Translations under genes and position numbers: made by a program
Notes under the pieces: model-generated
Database searches by the model: none
Told to the model about the DNA's origin: nothing
Seen by the model: the letters and a program-made list of their open reading frames with translations, nothing else
NCBI RefSeq assembly: GCF_050624435.1
Contig: NC_134536.1
Coordinates: forward strand, 130,146,758 to 130,210,757
DNA from: Tenrec ecaudatus
Lineage: Eukaryota; Chordata; Mammalia; Afrosoricida; Tenrecidae
DNA: 64,000 bases
Direction: 5' to 3'
Part shown: one piece after another, positions 29,641 to 40,662 of the stretch
Layout of the letters: the number at the start of each line of letters is the position of its first letter
Numbering within the stretch: the first letter of the stretch is position 1

Positions 29641-30389
29641 CGGGCCCCTGTGTTTCCCGGGCGTGTGCCTATGTGTTCCGACAGAAAAATGGGGACTATT
29701 GGTGATGATGGGCGTGGGGTCGAGTGGCTTCTGTGCGCTGGCCCTCCTCTCGACAAGTGTTGTGGCGTGCTTTCCCGGTGTCGGCTCCTGGAGCCCACAG
29801 CCACCCTCGGAGGTGCAACCTGGTAGCCTTCCCAGCTGGCAGATGGCAAGTGGAGGCACAGAGGGGCCAGGCACACTGCCTCTGTGCAGAGAGTCCGTGA
29901 GGAGCAATGGTGGCATGGGAGGCTGCGGCCCTCAGGCAGACCCGACACCACCCGGCTCATCCCTCTGCCCAGCTGGAGGAAAGGGCAGGGCTTGCGGGGG
30001 GGGGGGGGGGGCAGGTGGCGGCTGACCCTCCTTGCACACTCTGGCCCCAGAGCGCTCCCTGTCCTCTCTGTCCCCACTCCGCAATCACTCGATCAACCCC
30101 CGTGAAAGCCAGACCCAGGATAAGGCAGAAACCCGCCAGAGAAGGAAAATGTAAATATTTCCCGCTCATGGAGAGCATTGATAGAAAAGACAGATAGAGT
30201 GCACCGTGGTGGAGGTAGAAACCTGGTAAGACCTAGGAAAACCAGGCTGGCCCATCAGGTTTGGCTCTCAGAGTCTTCAATGTCTAAAGAATTAAGATAA
30301 TATAAGCCTTTTAAGTAGAGCGACCTTCTTTGGGTATTGAAGGGGGTGGGGGTGAGGGCTTCCTGAAGACCCCTCACCTCCCTGGGCAG

Positions 30390-30495
30390 ACTCCAGGTCA
30401 AATCCATACCTGTGATTGAATTCTGTCTGAGCCACCGGCTGTGTGGCCTTGGGCCTCAGCCACCTGGCCTATGAAGTGGGCGTATTAGCAGTCTC
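30390..30495 (+). repeat. MIR (ancient SINE)
   Basis: AGGTCAAATCCATACCTGTG, GCCACCGGCTGTGTGGCCTT, GGGCCTCAGCCACCTGGCCT, ATGAAGTGGGCGTA: the forward MIR core. Confidence 0.75.
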
Positions 30496-30885
30496 CCCCT
30501 CCTGGGGTGACATGGAAGATGAAGGGGGACAGCACGGCCGGATGCTTGGCATAGGCCTGGCCCGCCATAAAGGATCATGGGAAGGAGCTGGCCAGGCAGG
30601 GAGTGGGGCTTGGAGGAACGTCTTCCAAACTGTGGTTTCAGGGGCACCACGCATCTGACCTTTACCGGGCCATGAAATCCCTTTCGTGAATCCCAATGAA
30701 TATTGTTCAAAAAAATAGAATAAAACAGAAATCATTCAGTGTGTCCAAGTAGTATTGGTGGTGCTGTTTTAAACGTGTGTGTGTGTGTGCTGGGTTTCAA
30801 TGTAAAATATATTTTTTTCTGTGAACTGTGGTTGAAGAAATAGGTTGGGGCTACTGACTTAGTTATTGCAGTGTTTTGCTCAAGA

Positions 30886-31086
30886 AGCCTCACTGCCCTG
30901 GAGTCGAAGCTGACTCATAGTGACCCTGCAGACCGGATAGAACTGCCCCTGTGATTTCCAAGACTGGAACTGCTTACTGGAGTGGAAAGCCCGCCTTTCT
31001 CCCTCAGCTCAGGTGGTGGTTTCCACCTGCCCACCTTGAGGATCACAGCCCAGCGCATAGCCAGAACCCCCCCCCCCCAGGGCTCC
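30886..31086 (-). mobile_element. AfroSINE-type SINE with 12-C run
   Basis: Reverse copy: CCTGGAGTCGAAGCTGACTC, GATAGAACTGCCCCTGTGAT, TTACTGGAGTGGAAAGCCCG, and head complement CAGGGCTCC. A run of 12 C (31,067-31,078) replaces the usual ACTACGCCAC segment. Confidence 0.87.
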
Positions 31087-31101
31087 CCAGTGCGGTGTTT
31101 T

Positions 31102-31315
31102 AGGAACCCTGGTGGTGTAGTGATTATGAATGGGGCTGTGATCAGCACGGTCAGCAGTTAGAAACCATTGGCCACTCCGAGGGAGAAAGACGAGGCTTTC
31201 TACTCCCATAAAGAGTTGCAGTCTCGGAAACTCAGGGGGCAATTCTACCCTGTCCTACAGAGTCCTTATAAGTCAGCATCATCTCAACAGTAGCGAGTTT
31301 GTTTGTTTGTTTGTT
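31102..31315 (+). mobile_element. AfroSINE-type SINE, full length with tail
   Basis: Forward copy: GGAACCCTGGTGGTGTAGTG, GAAAGACGAGGCTTTCTACT, GTAAAGAGTT-like body, CAATTCTACCCTGTCCTACA. It ends in a (GTTT)n tail (GTTTGTTTGTTTGTTTG). Confidence 0.93.
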
Positions 31316-31372
31316 TAAATGCTGTGTGTGGAGGCTGTCATGGTTCTGGGGTATAATCCTGCCCTCTCTCGC

Positions 31373-31578
31373 CAGAGAGCCAAACTTTTGCCGTTGAGCT
31401 GATTCTGACTCACAGTGGCCTTATCGGGCCGGGTAGCACTACCCCGGTGGGTTTCCAGGACTGTAACTCTTTATGGGAGTAGGAAGCCTCATCTTTCTCC
31501 CAGGGAGTGACTGGTGTTTTCAAACTGCTGACCTGGACGTTAGCAACCCAATGCACAACCACTAGGCCACCAGGGCTC
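31373..31578 (-). mobile_element. AfroSINE-type SINE
   Basis: Reverse copy: TTGAGCTGATTCTGACTCAC, GACTGTAACTCTTTATGGGA, TTTCAAACTGCTGACCTGG, AACCACTAGGCCACCAGGGC. Confidence 0.92.
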
Positions 31579-31579
31579 T

Positions 31580-31800
31580 TCGTCATACAGGAGACCAGGG
31601 TTCAATTCACACTCAGCCCCACCTCCCCTGCCATCTGTCGATGGAGACTGACGTGTTCCTATGATGCTGAGCAGATTTCAGTGGAGCACCCAGACTGAGA
31701 CAGGCTAGGAAGAAAGGCCTGCCAGTCCCCATCCAGTCCAATTCTGTTATGCTTTGGGCTTCCACGAACCAGGGACCGGCTTGGCCTGGACAGCCAGCCG
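31580..31800 (+). mobile_element. AfroSINE, second subfamily
   Basis: GGAGACCAGGGTTCAATTCA, CCATCTGTCGATGGAGACTG, TTCCTATGATGCTGAGCAGA, TTTCAGTGGAGCACCCAGAC, GCTAGGAAGAAAGGCCTGCC. This body differs from the main family in the window and pairs with the tRNA-Gly-headed copy at 24,588-24,812. Confidence 0.72.
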
Positions 31801-32495
31801 CTAACAGCAGCATGTTCTGTTGACGGGACGTCTGTGGGTCAGAGCCAGAACCATCACCCCATTCCAGGGTGCACATGCACACCCTTGCAGACCTGGCATG
31901 GGGTTTAGGAGTTAGAGTTAAATTCTTAGGTGAGGCCGGGGGCTCAGCTGGTGTTGTGGGATCCTGCTGGGGTGGTCAGTGAGGGCTTCGGGCTGGTGGT
32001 AATGAGCTGGGGGGAGGGGGAGCATCCTGAGAAAGGACTATGTCCAGGGTAGGTAGTTGGGTGAAGGCTGGAGGCTAGAGGCCCACCTTGCGTGGTGGGG
32101 TGCTTCCTGTCAGCAGAGAGCTGCAGGGCCAGGTGGGAAGGGAGGTGCCGTGCTAATGAGAGCACAGGGTCAGCACAGGCTGGTCTCAGGAAACTCTGCC
32201 TATCTCCCCTGGCTGGGGGTGGGCTGAGGCCAGCCCTTGTCCTCCCTCCCCTTGGCCCCTGGACCTCACCGGAGCCTTCACCCCTCTGTGGCCCAGCTGT
32301 CTTTGGCGGGCCTGCTACAATCCTCCCATTGCTTAGCTCTCTGCTTAAAGGCAAGGCTTTGGACTCCCTGGACCCTTGCGTGCTTCCTCCCGGGTGGAGT
32401 GGGCATGCTAATCCCTGAGCGACCCGCTTCCTCGGTGCTGCTGCCCATCTGTGGCTGGCGGAACCATGGAGAGCTCTGAGGGGGTCACCTTCGGC

Positions 32496-32718
32496 TCTGG
32501 TGGGCAGCGGTTAAAAGCACTCAACCGCTAGCCAGAAGGTCCAGGTTCCAGGCCACCAGCCCCCCCCCCCCGTCCCCCCGTCCCCCCGTGGGAGAGAGCG
32601 TTTGCAGGGTTCCTGTAGACCTTTACAGCCTCGGTGTGGAAGTCCTGTGGGCTTTCCGGTCTGCCCTGTCCTACAGGGTCGTCCTGAGTCGTCATCGACT
32701 CGACGGCAGTGGGTTTGA
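32496..32718 (+). mobile_element. AfroSINE-type SINE with expanded C tracts
   Basis: Forward copy: TCTGGTGGGCAGCGGTTAAA, AGAAGGTCCAGGTTCCAGG, body TTTACAGCCTCGG, tail TCGTCATCGACTCGACGGCA. The ACCAGCCGCTCCGTGGG junction is expanded to a 12-C run (32,560-32,571) plus two further CCCCCCG repeats. Confidence 0.87.
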
Positions 32719-33189
32719 TTTGGGGTTCAGAAGGCTGAGAGGGCTTGGGAGGGTCACGAGGAAGCCAGCTGCCTGCATGGAGAGCCCCCTGCCACCCACC
32801 TCATGACCTGAGGCTGTGGGAGGCGTGACAAGAAGAACCCTGTGATACTGGTCACGTGGGAGGTGCGGGTGGGGAGCCACCCCTGTTCTGAGGGGTGGTG
32901 GCCTACGAGGCCTCAGAGGATGAGACCCAAGTCTGGCCTAGGTCTGGGATCCCCCAACTCCTATACAGAGGACCCTCGGAGTCCCCATTTATGGATCTGT
33001 GTTGCCGGGTAGAGGGGCAGCACCTTAGCACTGATCAGCAGAGAATTTCTAGGCAATTTCCCTAGGTGTTTTATTTTGCATGTGTGCGCGCGCAGGGTGG
33101 TGGTGGGGGGGGGCCCGTCCAGCCACACTGACCCTAGAGCGTAGAGGCTCAGGGGTGAGTGGCCATGGCATAATAGAGAGTGAATAACA

Positions 33190-33350
33190 CCCAGGACCAT
33201 GGAATTGCACCAAAGGGGTAGGACAGGGCAAGTGGCCCCACGGGCTTTGTGGGGCTGCCGATCTTGAGGGAAGCAGACTGCTTCCTTGTCCTCCTGCAGA
33301 GCACCCGGGGGGGATCGAACTGCTGCCCTTGTGCTTAGCACCCAAGCGCT
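33190..33350 (-). mobile_element. AfroSINE-type SINE, diverged
   Basis: Reverse copy: AAGGGGTAGGACAGGGCAAG, GAAGCAGACTGCTTCC, GGGATCGAACTGCTGCCCTT, GTGCTTAGCACCCAAGCGCT. Confidence 0.65.
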
Positions 33351-33355
33351 ATTTG

Positions 33356-33548
33356 CTGTCCAAATTCCAACACATGGTGAGCCTGTCAGATGGTGTGGAA
33401 CGGTCGTGAAGAGCGTCCAGGGCTGTCCACCTCCACCAGGGCAGCCGGGCTCATCTTTCATCTTCGGCGAGGCGGGTGGGCTGGCATCGCTGGCCTGTCA
33501 GTCAGCAGCCATGCGCTTTCACGGCGGCGCCACCACACCAGGGCTTCC
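33356..33548 (-). mobile_element. AfroSINE-type SINE, diverged
   Basis: Reverse copy: TTCCAACACATGGTGAGCCT, GATGGTGTGGAACGGTCGTG, TCAGTCAGCAGCCATGCGCT, GCCACCACACCAGGGCTTCC. Confidence 0.75.
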
Positions 33549-33569
33549 TGTTCGAGGGCAGGCGACCCC

Positions 33570-33745
33570 TCCGAGCACCTCCTGTGCGCCAGGCACCGTG
33601 CCCGGTACATTCTGTGTGTCGGCCAGTTTCGTCTTCATCACCGCTTAGCCAGAGGCAGGACTTTAGATGTATCATCCCACTGTGCAGATGAGGAGGAAAC
33701 TGGGGCGCAGAGAGGTTAGCGGGATTGCTCAGGGCTGCTGATAGA
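33570..33745 (-). repeat. MIR (ancient SINE)
   Basis: Reverse MIR: GTGCGCCAGGCACCGTGCCC, ATCATCCCACTGTGCAGATG, AGGAGGAAACTGGGGCGCAG, AGAGGTTAGCGGGATTGCTC. Confidence 0.85.
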
Positions 33746-33814
33746 GAATCTTCGTGGCGGTGCGTCTCCAACAGGCGGTCATGAGATACCCCAGGGCTTC
33801 TCAAGGGCTCTGTG

Positions 33815-33935
33815 TGGAAAGTCCCATTTTCCAGATAAGGACATGGAGGCCTGAGTGAAGCCGAGGAAATGCCCTTCCCGGAGCCATGAGGTTATCTGTA
33901 GCAGATCTAGAGCTAGACACCAGGAGTTTTGTGCT
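33815..33935 (-). repeat. MIR-like (ancient SINE)
   Basis: CCCATTTTCCAGATAAGGAC, ATGGAGGCCTGAGTGAAGCC, CATGAGGTTATCTGTAGCAG resemble a second reverse MIR core. Confidence 0.55.
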
Positions 33936-35221
33936 CCTCCCCACTGTCTGCCCTCCCCGCCCCTCACCGGCGTCCTCCCTCCGGCTCCAGGAGCTTCGGG
34001 GTCACTCCCGAGGGACATAGCCGGCAGAGGGGCTGTGCCCAGCATATAGGCTCCTGGAAGGTCCAGCCCCAGCCGATGGGTGCCACTGAGGCAATCTAGC
34101 CACTGCAGGGTCCTCTTGCAGCTTCAGCTTTCAGAGCCTGGGTCTCTTCTCCTTCCTATATCTCGGAACCTACCCTGTGCCTCTCTCCTGGGGTGGTGGC
34201 AGGGCCAGCTCTGACACCGTATGTGAATGTGCCGTCCACACAACAGATCCGTGTACCGGTGCCGTGCATTTAATGCCTGTGGCCCCTTTGAGAGGACGTG
34301 GGAGACACGCGGTTAGCATCCTCAGGGTCTGACTTGCCCCAGCATTGAGGGGCGCCCTGCAGGCTATTGCTCCGACTTGCTGGCCTCAGTCCCCTGTGAC
34401 CTATACTGAGGGTCAACGGGGTCTGCTGTAGGGGCCCAACCCTCAGAGGAGACAGGAGGGGAGGGCAGCAGGGAGCGTGACTTTCCTGGTGTTGGCATTA
34501 CGGAACTCCAGCACCCAGTCTGGCCCTGCCTGGAGCAGGGAGGTGTTCTCCAACCCCTGCCCGCTCCTGTGGCATAGCCACACTTTACAGAGTGCTGGAC
34601 CGCTGCCCGTGGGATGGGGGTGCGCTGGGGGGCGGGGGGCGGGGCATGCCTGTGTCTCTCTCAGCACAAAGGGTTGGGACATTAATGCCTCAGGCAGGCC
34701 CTGAGGGCTGTGAGGGGCTGCAACTGCAGAGCCAGGCCAGGGGGTGGACCCAGTTGGGGTGCAAGGTGGGAGGAGGGGGGCCCTGGCAGGGTGTCTTCTC
34801 CTGCAGGGCTGTATGCCCACTTATTCTTAGCACTGACTCACCCTGGAGTCTATTTTTAGCCCTGTTTCTAAGTGTTGCCAACATCTGGTGCAGCCAGTAC
34901 TGAACCGGGTGGGGGTGGTAGGGGCGACCCCTGTGGGCACTTCTGGGCACTGGATACTCTGGCAGAAGAGCAAGGACAGAGTCTTCAGCCTCCACTACTT
35001 GCAACTGGGCACGCAGTAGGCACCCTGGTCATGCCTGGGCAACGGTCACTTTCCCACCATCTCAGCCTTCCAGCTCCTGGCGGGGGTGGGGGTGGAGGGG
35101 GAATGGGCAGAGAGTGTGAGATACAGGTGCCAGCAGGTTGGCTCTCCTACTCCTGGCCCTCAGGGAATCCCAGAGAGAGGCTAGGTGGTTACAGCCCCAC
35201 ATGTGGGGAGGGGTGCACTGG

Positions 35222-35405
35222 TTAGACTCACAGGCTCCGGAGCCAGACTGCCTGGCTTAAGTCTTAGCTTTGCTCCCTCTTGCTATGTGACCTTGGGGAT
35301 GCCATCCAGCCTCTCTGTGCTTCTGTGTCCTCATCTGTAAGATGGGCCGAGGCGCATACTGCTGAGAGGATTGAGTAAATTAATAGCATGTGGAACACCT
35401 GTGTG
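35222..35405 (+). repeat. MIR (ancient SINE), well preserved
   Basis: GACTCACAGGCTCCGGAGCC, GACTGCCTGGCTTAAGTCTT, GCTATGTGACCTTGGGGATG, CTCATCTGTAAGATGGGCCG, GGATTGAGTAAATTAATAGC: nearly the whole MIR consensus order. Confidence 0.95.
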
Positions 35406-35408
35406 ATA

Positions 35409-35608
35409 TACGGGGTCCGGTTGGCGTAGCAGGTTATGCATCGAGCTGCTATAACCTCAAGGTCAGTGGGTTGAACCCACCAGCCGCTCCTCTGGAGGAA
35501 GGTGGGACTTTCGACTCCTGGAAAGATGCAGTCTCAGAAACCCAGAAAGGCAGCCCGACTCAGCCCTCTTGGGTCTCTATAGCCGAGCGGACTCGATGGC
35601 GCTGTGTT
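35409..35608 (+). mobile_element. AfroSINE-type SINE, full length
   Basis: Forward copy directly abutting a MIR: GGGTCCGGTTGGCGTAGCAG, GTTGAACCCACCAGCCGCTC, GATGCAGTCTCAGAAACCCA, GCGGACTCGATGGCGCTGTG. Confidence 0.92.
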
Positions 35609-35643
35609 GTGCAGTGCTCTATAAATTGGGAGGTGGTACTCTG

Positions 35644-35850
35644 ATCAGGATCCCAAGTGGCGTAGTGGTTACAAATTGGGCTGTGTTCCGAAAGGTCAGC
35701 AGTCGGTACCACCAGCTGCAGCTCCACAGGCCCCTGACGGGGCTCTTTACGCTCATGAAGAGTGACCATCTCAGAAACCCATGGGGGCAGCACTACCCTA
35801 CCCTGCAGGGGGCACTCTGAGTTGGCATCGACTCGATGGCAGTGAGCTTG
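35644..35850 (+). mobile_element. AfroSINE-type SINE, full length
   Basis: Forward copy: GATCCCAAGTGGCGTAGTGG, AGTGACCATCTCAGAAACCC, GGCAGCACTACCCTACCCTG, TGGCATCGACTCGATGGCAG. Confidence 0.93.
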
Positions 35851-36224
35851 GTCCAGTGTGAGTGCTATCATTGGTGTTTCCGGGTGGTACTGCAGTTAGC
35901 AAGCTTGGCTGCAAATGGGAAGGTTGGAGGGTAGGGGCCACCCAGAGACACCCGGGACAGAAAGACCTGGCAGTTTATTACGGATGTGGGGTGGTTGGGG
36001 GGGATCAGCCGTGGATAAACCTGTACCGTGCAGTTCTATTCCGATCCCAGGAGGTGGAATCTGCTCAACGGACCCGGGGGTCGGGGGTGGGGGAACCATG
36101 TGGGTGTTGGGTGTGCTGGGAAGAGCCGGGCAGGGTGTTTCCGTACTCCTCTCTGTGCAGGTGAAATCTTGGCTGGGCCCAGGGCCGCAGGCATCCCAGG
36201 GGTGGATGTTTCTCCAGGCTGCAG

Positions 36225-36340
36225 TGAGGCACCAGAGATAGGGCTGTGGCGTAGACAAGGTGGTTCGAATCCGGGCTCTGCCTCTTAGAGACTGGGTGAC
36301 CTTGGGTGAATCACTTAACGCTTCCGAACCTGCCTTTCTT
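36225..36340 (+). repeat. MIR (ancient SINE)
   Basis: GGTTCGAATCCGGGCTCTGC, CTCTTAGAGACTGGGTGACC, TTGGGTGAATCACTTAACGC, TTCCGAACCTGCC: the MIR core. Confidence 0.88.
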
Positions 36341-36454
36341 TCCCTCCCAAGCACAGCTGGTGCCCCAGTGCCACAGCGAGTTGGTGACTGAGGACTGAGG
36401 CAGGCAGAAAGCCCAGGAGCCTAATTCATGGGGTTATTTACCCTTCTTTTAATT

Positions 36455-36580
36455 GGCGAAAGAGGAGGCTTTCTACTCCCGTAAAGAGTTGCAGTCTCGG
36501 AAACCCACAGGGGGCCAGTTCTACCGTGTCCTATACGCCCGCTGCGATGGGTCGGCATCCACTCGACGGCAGTGAGTTGT
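36455..36580 (+). mobile_element. AfroSINE-type SINE, 5'-truncated
   Basis: Only the body and tail are present: GGAGGCTTTCTACTCCCGTA, AAGAGTTGCAGTCTCGGAAA, CATCCACTCGACGGCAGTGA. Confidence 0.92.
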
Positions 36581-36974
36581 GTGTGGTGTCTGTGTCAGGG
36601 GTGGAAAAGAACTTGACCTGGAGGGGTGGGGCCTGAGGCTGGGGGTCTCCACGGAGCTATTTCCAGCCTCATGTCTGACGCACCAAGGTTCCAGGTGAGC
36701 ATTGTTTGAAGATGTGCTCTTGCGGCCCCTATGCATGGTCTGGAAATTTTTGAGGTGACTCCTGAGACTCCTCGTGGTCTGCTGGTTGGCGGGCCTCCCA
36801 CCCAGCACCGACCCTGGGAGGCAGGGCTGACCTGGGCTCGGGACTGTGGGGACCTTGGGCGCCGATGCTAAGAGCAGCCCTCTGTGTGCGGGCACTGGAG
36901 GAGGCTGCCTCTGCGCCTGCCTGGAGGGTGTGGGCAGTCTCAGACTCCAGGGAGGAGGCTAAGAACTGGGGAGA

Positions 36975-37045
36975 GTACACTTGGCACCATGCGGGCACCT
37001 AGTAGGTGCTTAAGAAATACTTGAAAGGATTGAATGACAGGGTGA
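36975..37045 (+). repeat. MIR or L2-like 3' end
   Basis: GGCACCTAGTAGGTGCTTAA, GAAATACTTGAAAGGATTGA, ATGAC follow the ancient-repeat terminal motif. Confidence 0.65.
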
Positions 37046-38221
37046 GAGTTCAGCCCTCTGGTGTGGGGGTACCCCCCTCTTCTTCCTCATCCCATGCCCT
37101 CCCTCACCCCCTGCTTTGTTTGTTTGGCTTCAAGCTGCCCCAGCCCTGGACCCCTGGACCCCAGCTCGGCCTTACACAGAGACAGTTCCCCAGTCGGAGC
37201 CCCAGTCTGCTCAGCCGCACAGCGAGCAGGATGAGCACAGTGGTAGCAGCCTCTTCGGGCCCTCTGTGTTCAGGGCAGGAGGTGACCTCCCTGGGCTGGG
37301 TGGTGCCTACTGGCCCCCTGAGACGCAGCACCTCGAGACACGTCGTGGGGTTCTCGGGAAGCCGTGTTCGCCAGTTCACGTGTGGCGGTGGAGGAGACTG
37401 CGGAGTAAGGGAACAGCCTGGTGGCCATTCACCTGTGCCCACTGGCTGGGGCTGCCCTGTGACTTGTGTATGACCTGGGAGCGTGGGCGGCAGCCCGGGA
37501 TTGGGGGGAAAGTGGGGAAGCACCTATTAGTGTCCCCGTGCCTGCGTGTCAAGGAGCGTGTGGGCACGTCATCAAGTGTGCTGGGGGAGCAAGGCCGTTA
37601 GCTCTATGGCTGGTGCCTCTGAGCGGAGGGAGAGAGAGGTGGCCTGCGTCCTCCCTTCCGGAGCTCCATGTCCCACATGCCCAGCTCTCCCTCTTCCCTG
37701 GCCTCATGTCTGTTTCTCACTTGGGGCTCCGTAGCTGCATTTCCCACTCAGGGGCCCTTGGGGGATGCAGGAGTCCGGGAAGCGACTGGCAGGGGGTCCT
37801 GCTGAGGCCCACGCTGGGAGAGACAGCACTGTGGTCAGCATCTGACACCAGCCCAGGGCGGGGGTGGGGGATGGGGGGGGGTGTTTCCAGCTGGAGAAGG
37901 TTGCCAGGAGGGGAGGGAGAGGCTCACCTGCCCGACTGCAGTGCCCTGGCGACTCTCCCCCCACTCCCCAGGGAGGCAGAGCTCTCCCAGGGCACGGGGA
38001 GGGGGTGGAGGTGGGGGGGGTGGCACCTGGCGCAGGCAGGGTGCCCACAAGTCCTGGGGGCCTTAGAGGCCAGAGCCTGGCCAGGCGGGGAAGGGCAGCG
38101 AGGAGTCCTGGATGGCGGTGATTGTGTGTGTGTGTGCCTGTATGCTGCGGTTGGGGAGGGGGGGCTGCAATGACACCCTCTCCTGGCCCCTACAGGCCCT
38201 GCTTTCCTGCAGAGGCCCCAG

Positions 38222-38231
38222 ATTATGTAAT
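38222..38231 (+). promoter_or_regulatory. Perfect PAR-bZIP/NFIL3 D-box motif
   Basis: ATTATGTAAT fits the RTTAYGTAAY consensus of DBP/TEF/HLF and NFIL3. It lies in a stretch of TFEB intron 1 with no recognisable repeat. Function is inferred from sequence only. Confidence 0.35.
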
Positions 38232-39582
38232 CATCCCAAATATCCCACAAGGGAGCAGCCCAGCTAGTCCCTGGACCCAGGAGTCTCTATTCCCTAGTGA
38301 TTGCCACCAACCAGGGCATGTTTTCAGTCCCCTCCCCCGGGCAGGGGGTGAGGGTGCTGTGAGGCCTGAGAGGGGGTGGGGAGGCTCTCCAGGGAGAGAC
38401 ATTCCTGGCCTGACCCCAGATGCGGTCTGCCCAGCTCCGCTCCAGGGTAACGCTGGGTGCACACACAGCTCCATTGTGTGCCTCGGCGCCGGGCCCGCCG
38501 TGGGCCTGGTCCCAGCTCTGTCGAAAGCAGCACCTCCACCCACTGCTCAGCACCCCCTGCCAGGGCCTGGCACCTGGGGTCCCGTTCCCCCCCCCCCCCC
38601 GCCCGTGAGGAGGAGGAGGAGGACGAGTGCGACCCTGGTGAAGGGGCTGGGGCCATCAGTGCTTGAGGAGTCAAAGGGACATGCTTGTTTTCCACAGTGA
38701 CGGTGAGCTTCAAGAGCAGGGACTGTGGTCCCCACTCCACAGACGAGGGAGCCACCCAATCTCTGAGCTCCAGTCTCTGGCCCCAAGCCATGAGGGACAT
38801 GGCCTCCACTCAGCGTAGTCTCCACAAAACTCGGGGCCCCTGGGGAGACCTCGGGTCCCTGCTGGCTCATGAGAGGTGTGGTGTTCAATTGGAAGGAGTT
38901 GCTGGTCGCAGGTAGCCTCAGTTTCCCTGTTCCACCTACCCTGGACGTGTGGCCACCATGCCTTGTGGGAGGGGACAGGAGTTCGAGTCGGGGCCTTCTT
39001 TGTGCTCCATGGGGCCCGAGAAGCCCCCACTTCTCTAACCTGGGGCACCCCTGGAGGGCTGCTTCTCTCGTGAGAGCCAGTCTGAGTTACCCCATCTCAA
39101 TATCCCAGCCTGACGCTGGGGACCCTGAGGCCAAGGGAGCTTGCCACAGGGCCTCCCAGCCAGCGCTAGGCGGCAGGGCACCCTAGTTTATGTCTGTGCT
39201 CCAGGATGGGGGAGGAGTGCCCATCAGGAGCCTCTGGGGGTCTCTCATGAGAGCCCCAATCCTGAAGGGCGGGACTAAGCTGAAAGGTCTCCTCTCCTCT
39301 TCCCCTTCCCAACCCCCACCCTGCTGTCCACCCTCCTTGTCCCTCTAGGCCTAAGACCTGGCTCTCTCCTCCAGGGCCACCTTGACCCTCATCGAAAAGG
39401 GACGGGGCATTTGTAATGACCACCAGACTGTGAAATGCCAGGGTGGGCTGAGGGCAGGTGTGGGGCAGAGATGCTGGAGGACACAGCGAAGCAGCCCCCT
39501 CAGATCCCACCTTGGAGTCTGGTTTCCACTCTTCCCTACTCTGCCAGGCTCATCTTCCGTCATTTCTACCACCCCCATTGAC

Positions 39583-39705
39583 AGGAAGGCTTGGTAGTTC
39601 TGCCGCTTAGGCACTGGGCAAGGTTGGCAGTTCGAACCCGCTCAATGTTCTTTGGGGAAAAGATGAAGATGAAGCAGTTCTATTCTGCCCTGGAGGGTCG
39701 CTAGG
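39583..39705 (+). mobile_element. AfroSINE-type SINE, diverged
   Basis: Forward copy: GGTTGGCAGTTCGAACCCGC, GGGGAAAAGATGAAGATGAA, GCAGTTCTATTCTGCCCTGG, AGGGTCGCTAGG. Confidence 0.78.
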
Positions 39706-39896
39706 CACCATGGTTTCTCTGGTGGCCACAGGAGGGGCACACTGAGCCTGGAGGACGTGTCTTTGAGTGCTGTGAAATTCAGAGCAAGAGCCAGCCCAGG
39801 TGAGTTCCCAGGAGCTTACCCTCCAGCTGAGACAAGGGGAGGGACTTTCCGTGTCGGTTTCTTGTTTGCAAAAAGGGTACCCAAAGAGTTCCACAT

Positions 39897-40092
39897 AGGA
39901 GGCCTGGTGGCATCGTGGTTACGTGCTGGTTTGCAATCACAAGGTCAGCAGTTCGAAACTGCCACCAGCCACATTGAGGGAGAGGCTTTCCGCTCCCATA
40001 AAGAGCTACAGTCCTGGAAACCCAGGGGGTGGGCGGGTCTACCCTGTCCTATAGGGTCACTCTGTGTTGGTATCGACTCGATAGCAGGGAGG
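39897..40092 (+). mobile_element. AfroSINE-type SINE, full length
   Basis: Forward copy: AGGAGGCCTGGTGGCATCGT, AAGGTCAGCAGTTCGAAACT, AAAGAGCTACAGTCCTGGAA, TGGTATCGACTCGATAGCAG. Confidence 0.94.
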
Positions 40093-40164
40093 GAGAAGCG
40101 CTCCCACGAGGCAGTGGGGCCCCAATGCAGAATCTTTGCCTGGGTTATGTGGTAGAGGTAGTAG

Positions 40165-40225
40165 GTATTAGTCCGGGTAGACCAGAGAAACAAAGTCAGG
40201 GACACGCGCGCGCGCACGCGCGCGC

Positions 40226-40257
<32 letters not shown>

Positions 40258-40662
40258 ACTTTATGTCAAAGAGCAATTGCACATTAAGAAAACATCCCAG
40301 CCCCGTCCAGATCAAGTCCATGAGTCTGATATTGCCCCATGTGTCCATACTACTCCATAGATTCCTATTTAGCTTCACGCAGCCATGCAATAATGTTGAG
40401 TGCAGGAAGCTCACAGGCCAGTGGTGGTAAGAAGTCTAGTGGATCCAGTGGCAGTGGAAGCATCTCAGCGCTGGTGTGGGTCTCCACGTGGCTCCTCCAG
40501 CTCCAGGGCTCTGGCTGCATCAGCGTAGCTCCACCAGGCTTGTTATGAGGAATGTCTGGAAGGGAGTGAGTGTGTCCCGCCTCCAGTGAGCTATTTATCT
40601 CCGTGGTGCCTCCAAATGAGGTCATCAAGCTGTGACCTGATTGACAGGCCAGACTCCACCCC
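40165..40662 (-). mobile_element. ~500 bp lineage-restricted repeat, copy B
   Basis: Reverse-strand counterpart of 2,104-2,622. On the - strand it runs CTGTCAATCAGGTCACAGC, CTGATGCAGCC, GCCACGTGGAGACC, CCACTGGCCTGTGAGC, GGGATGTTTTCTTAATGTGC, then a CA/CG microsatellite, and ends TCTACCCGGACTAATAC. Copies A and B differ mainly by substitutions and by the microsatellite length. No open reading frame is shared. Confidence 0.7.
40202..40250 (+). repeat. Alternating CG/TG purine-pyrimidine tract
   Basis: ACACGCGCGCGCGCACGCGC is followed by GCGCG and a (TG)n run, about 48 bp of strict purine-pyrimidine alternation inside copy B of the unknown repeat. Such tracts favour Z-DNA. Confidence 0.93.

Noticed and set aside
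29232-30077. 281-aa open frame on the - strand
   Set aside because: It runs through a MIR (29,505-29,640) and a G homopolymer (29,997-30,010). No domain, no splice context, and antisense within an intron.
37466-38173. 235-aa + strand frame in a repeat-free block
   Set aside because: G+C-rich, with overlapping frames on the other strand, no recognisable domain and no splice-site pattern. It could still overlap a non-coding alternative first exon, but coding is unsupported.
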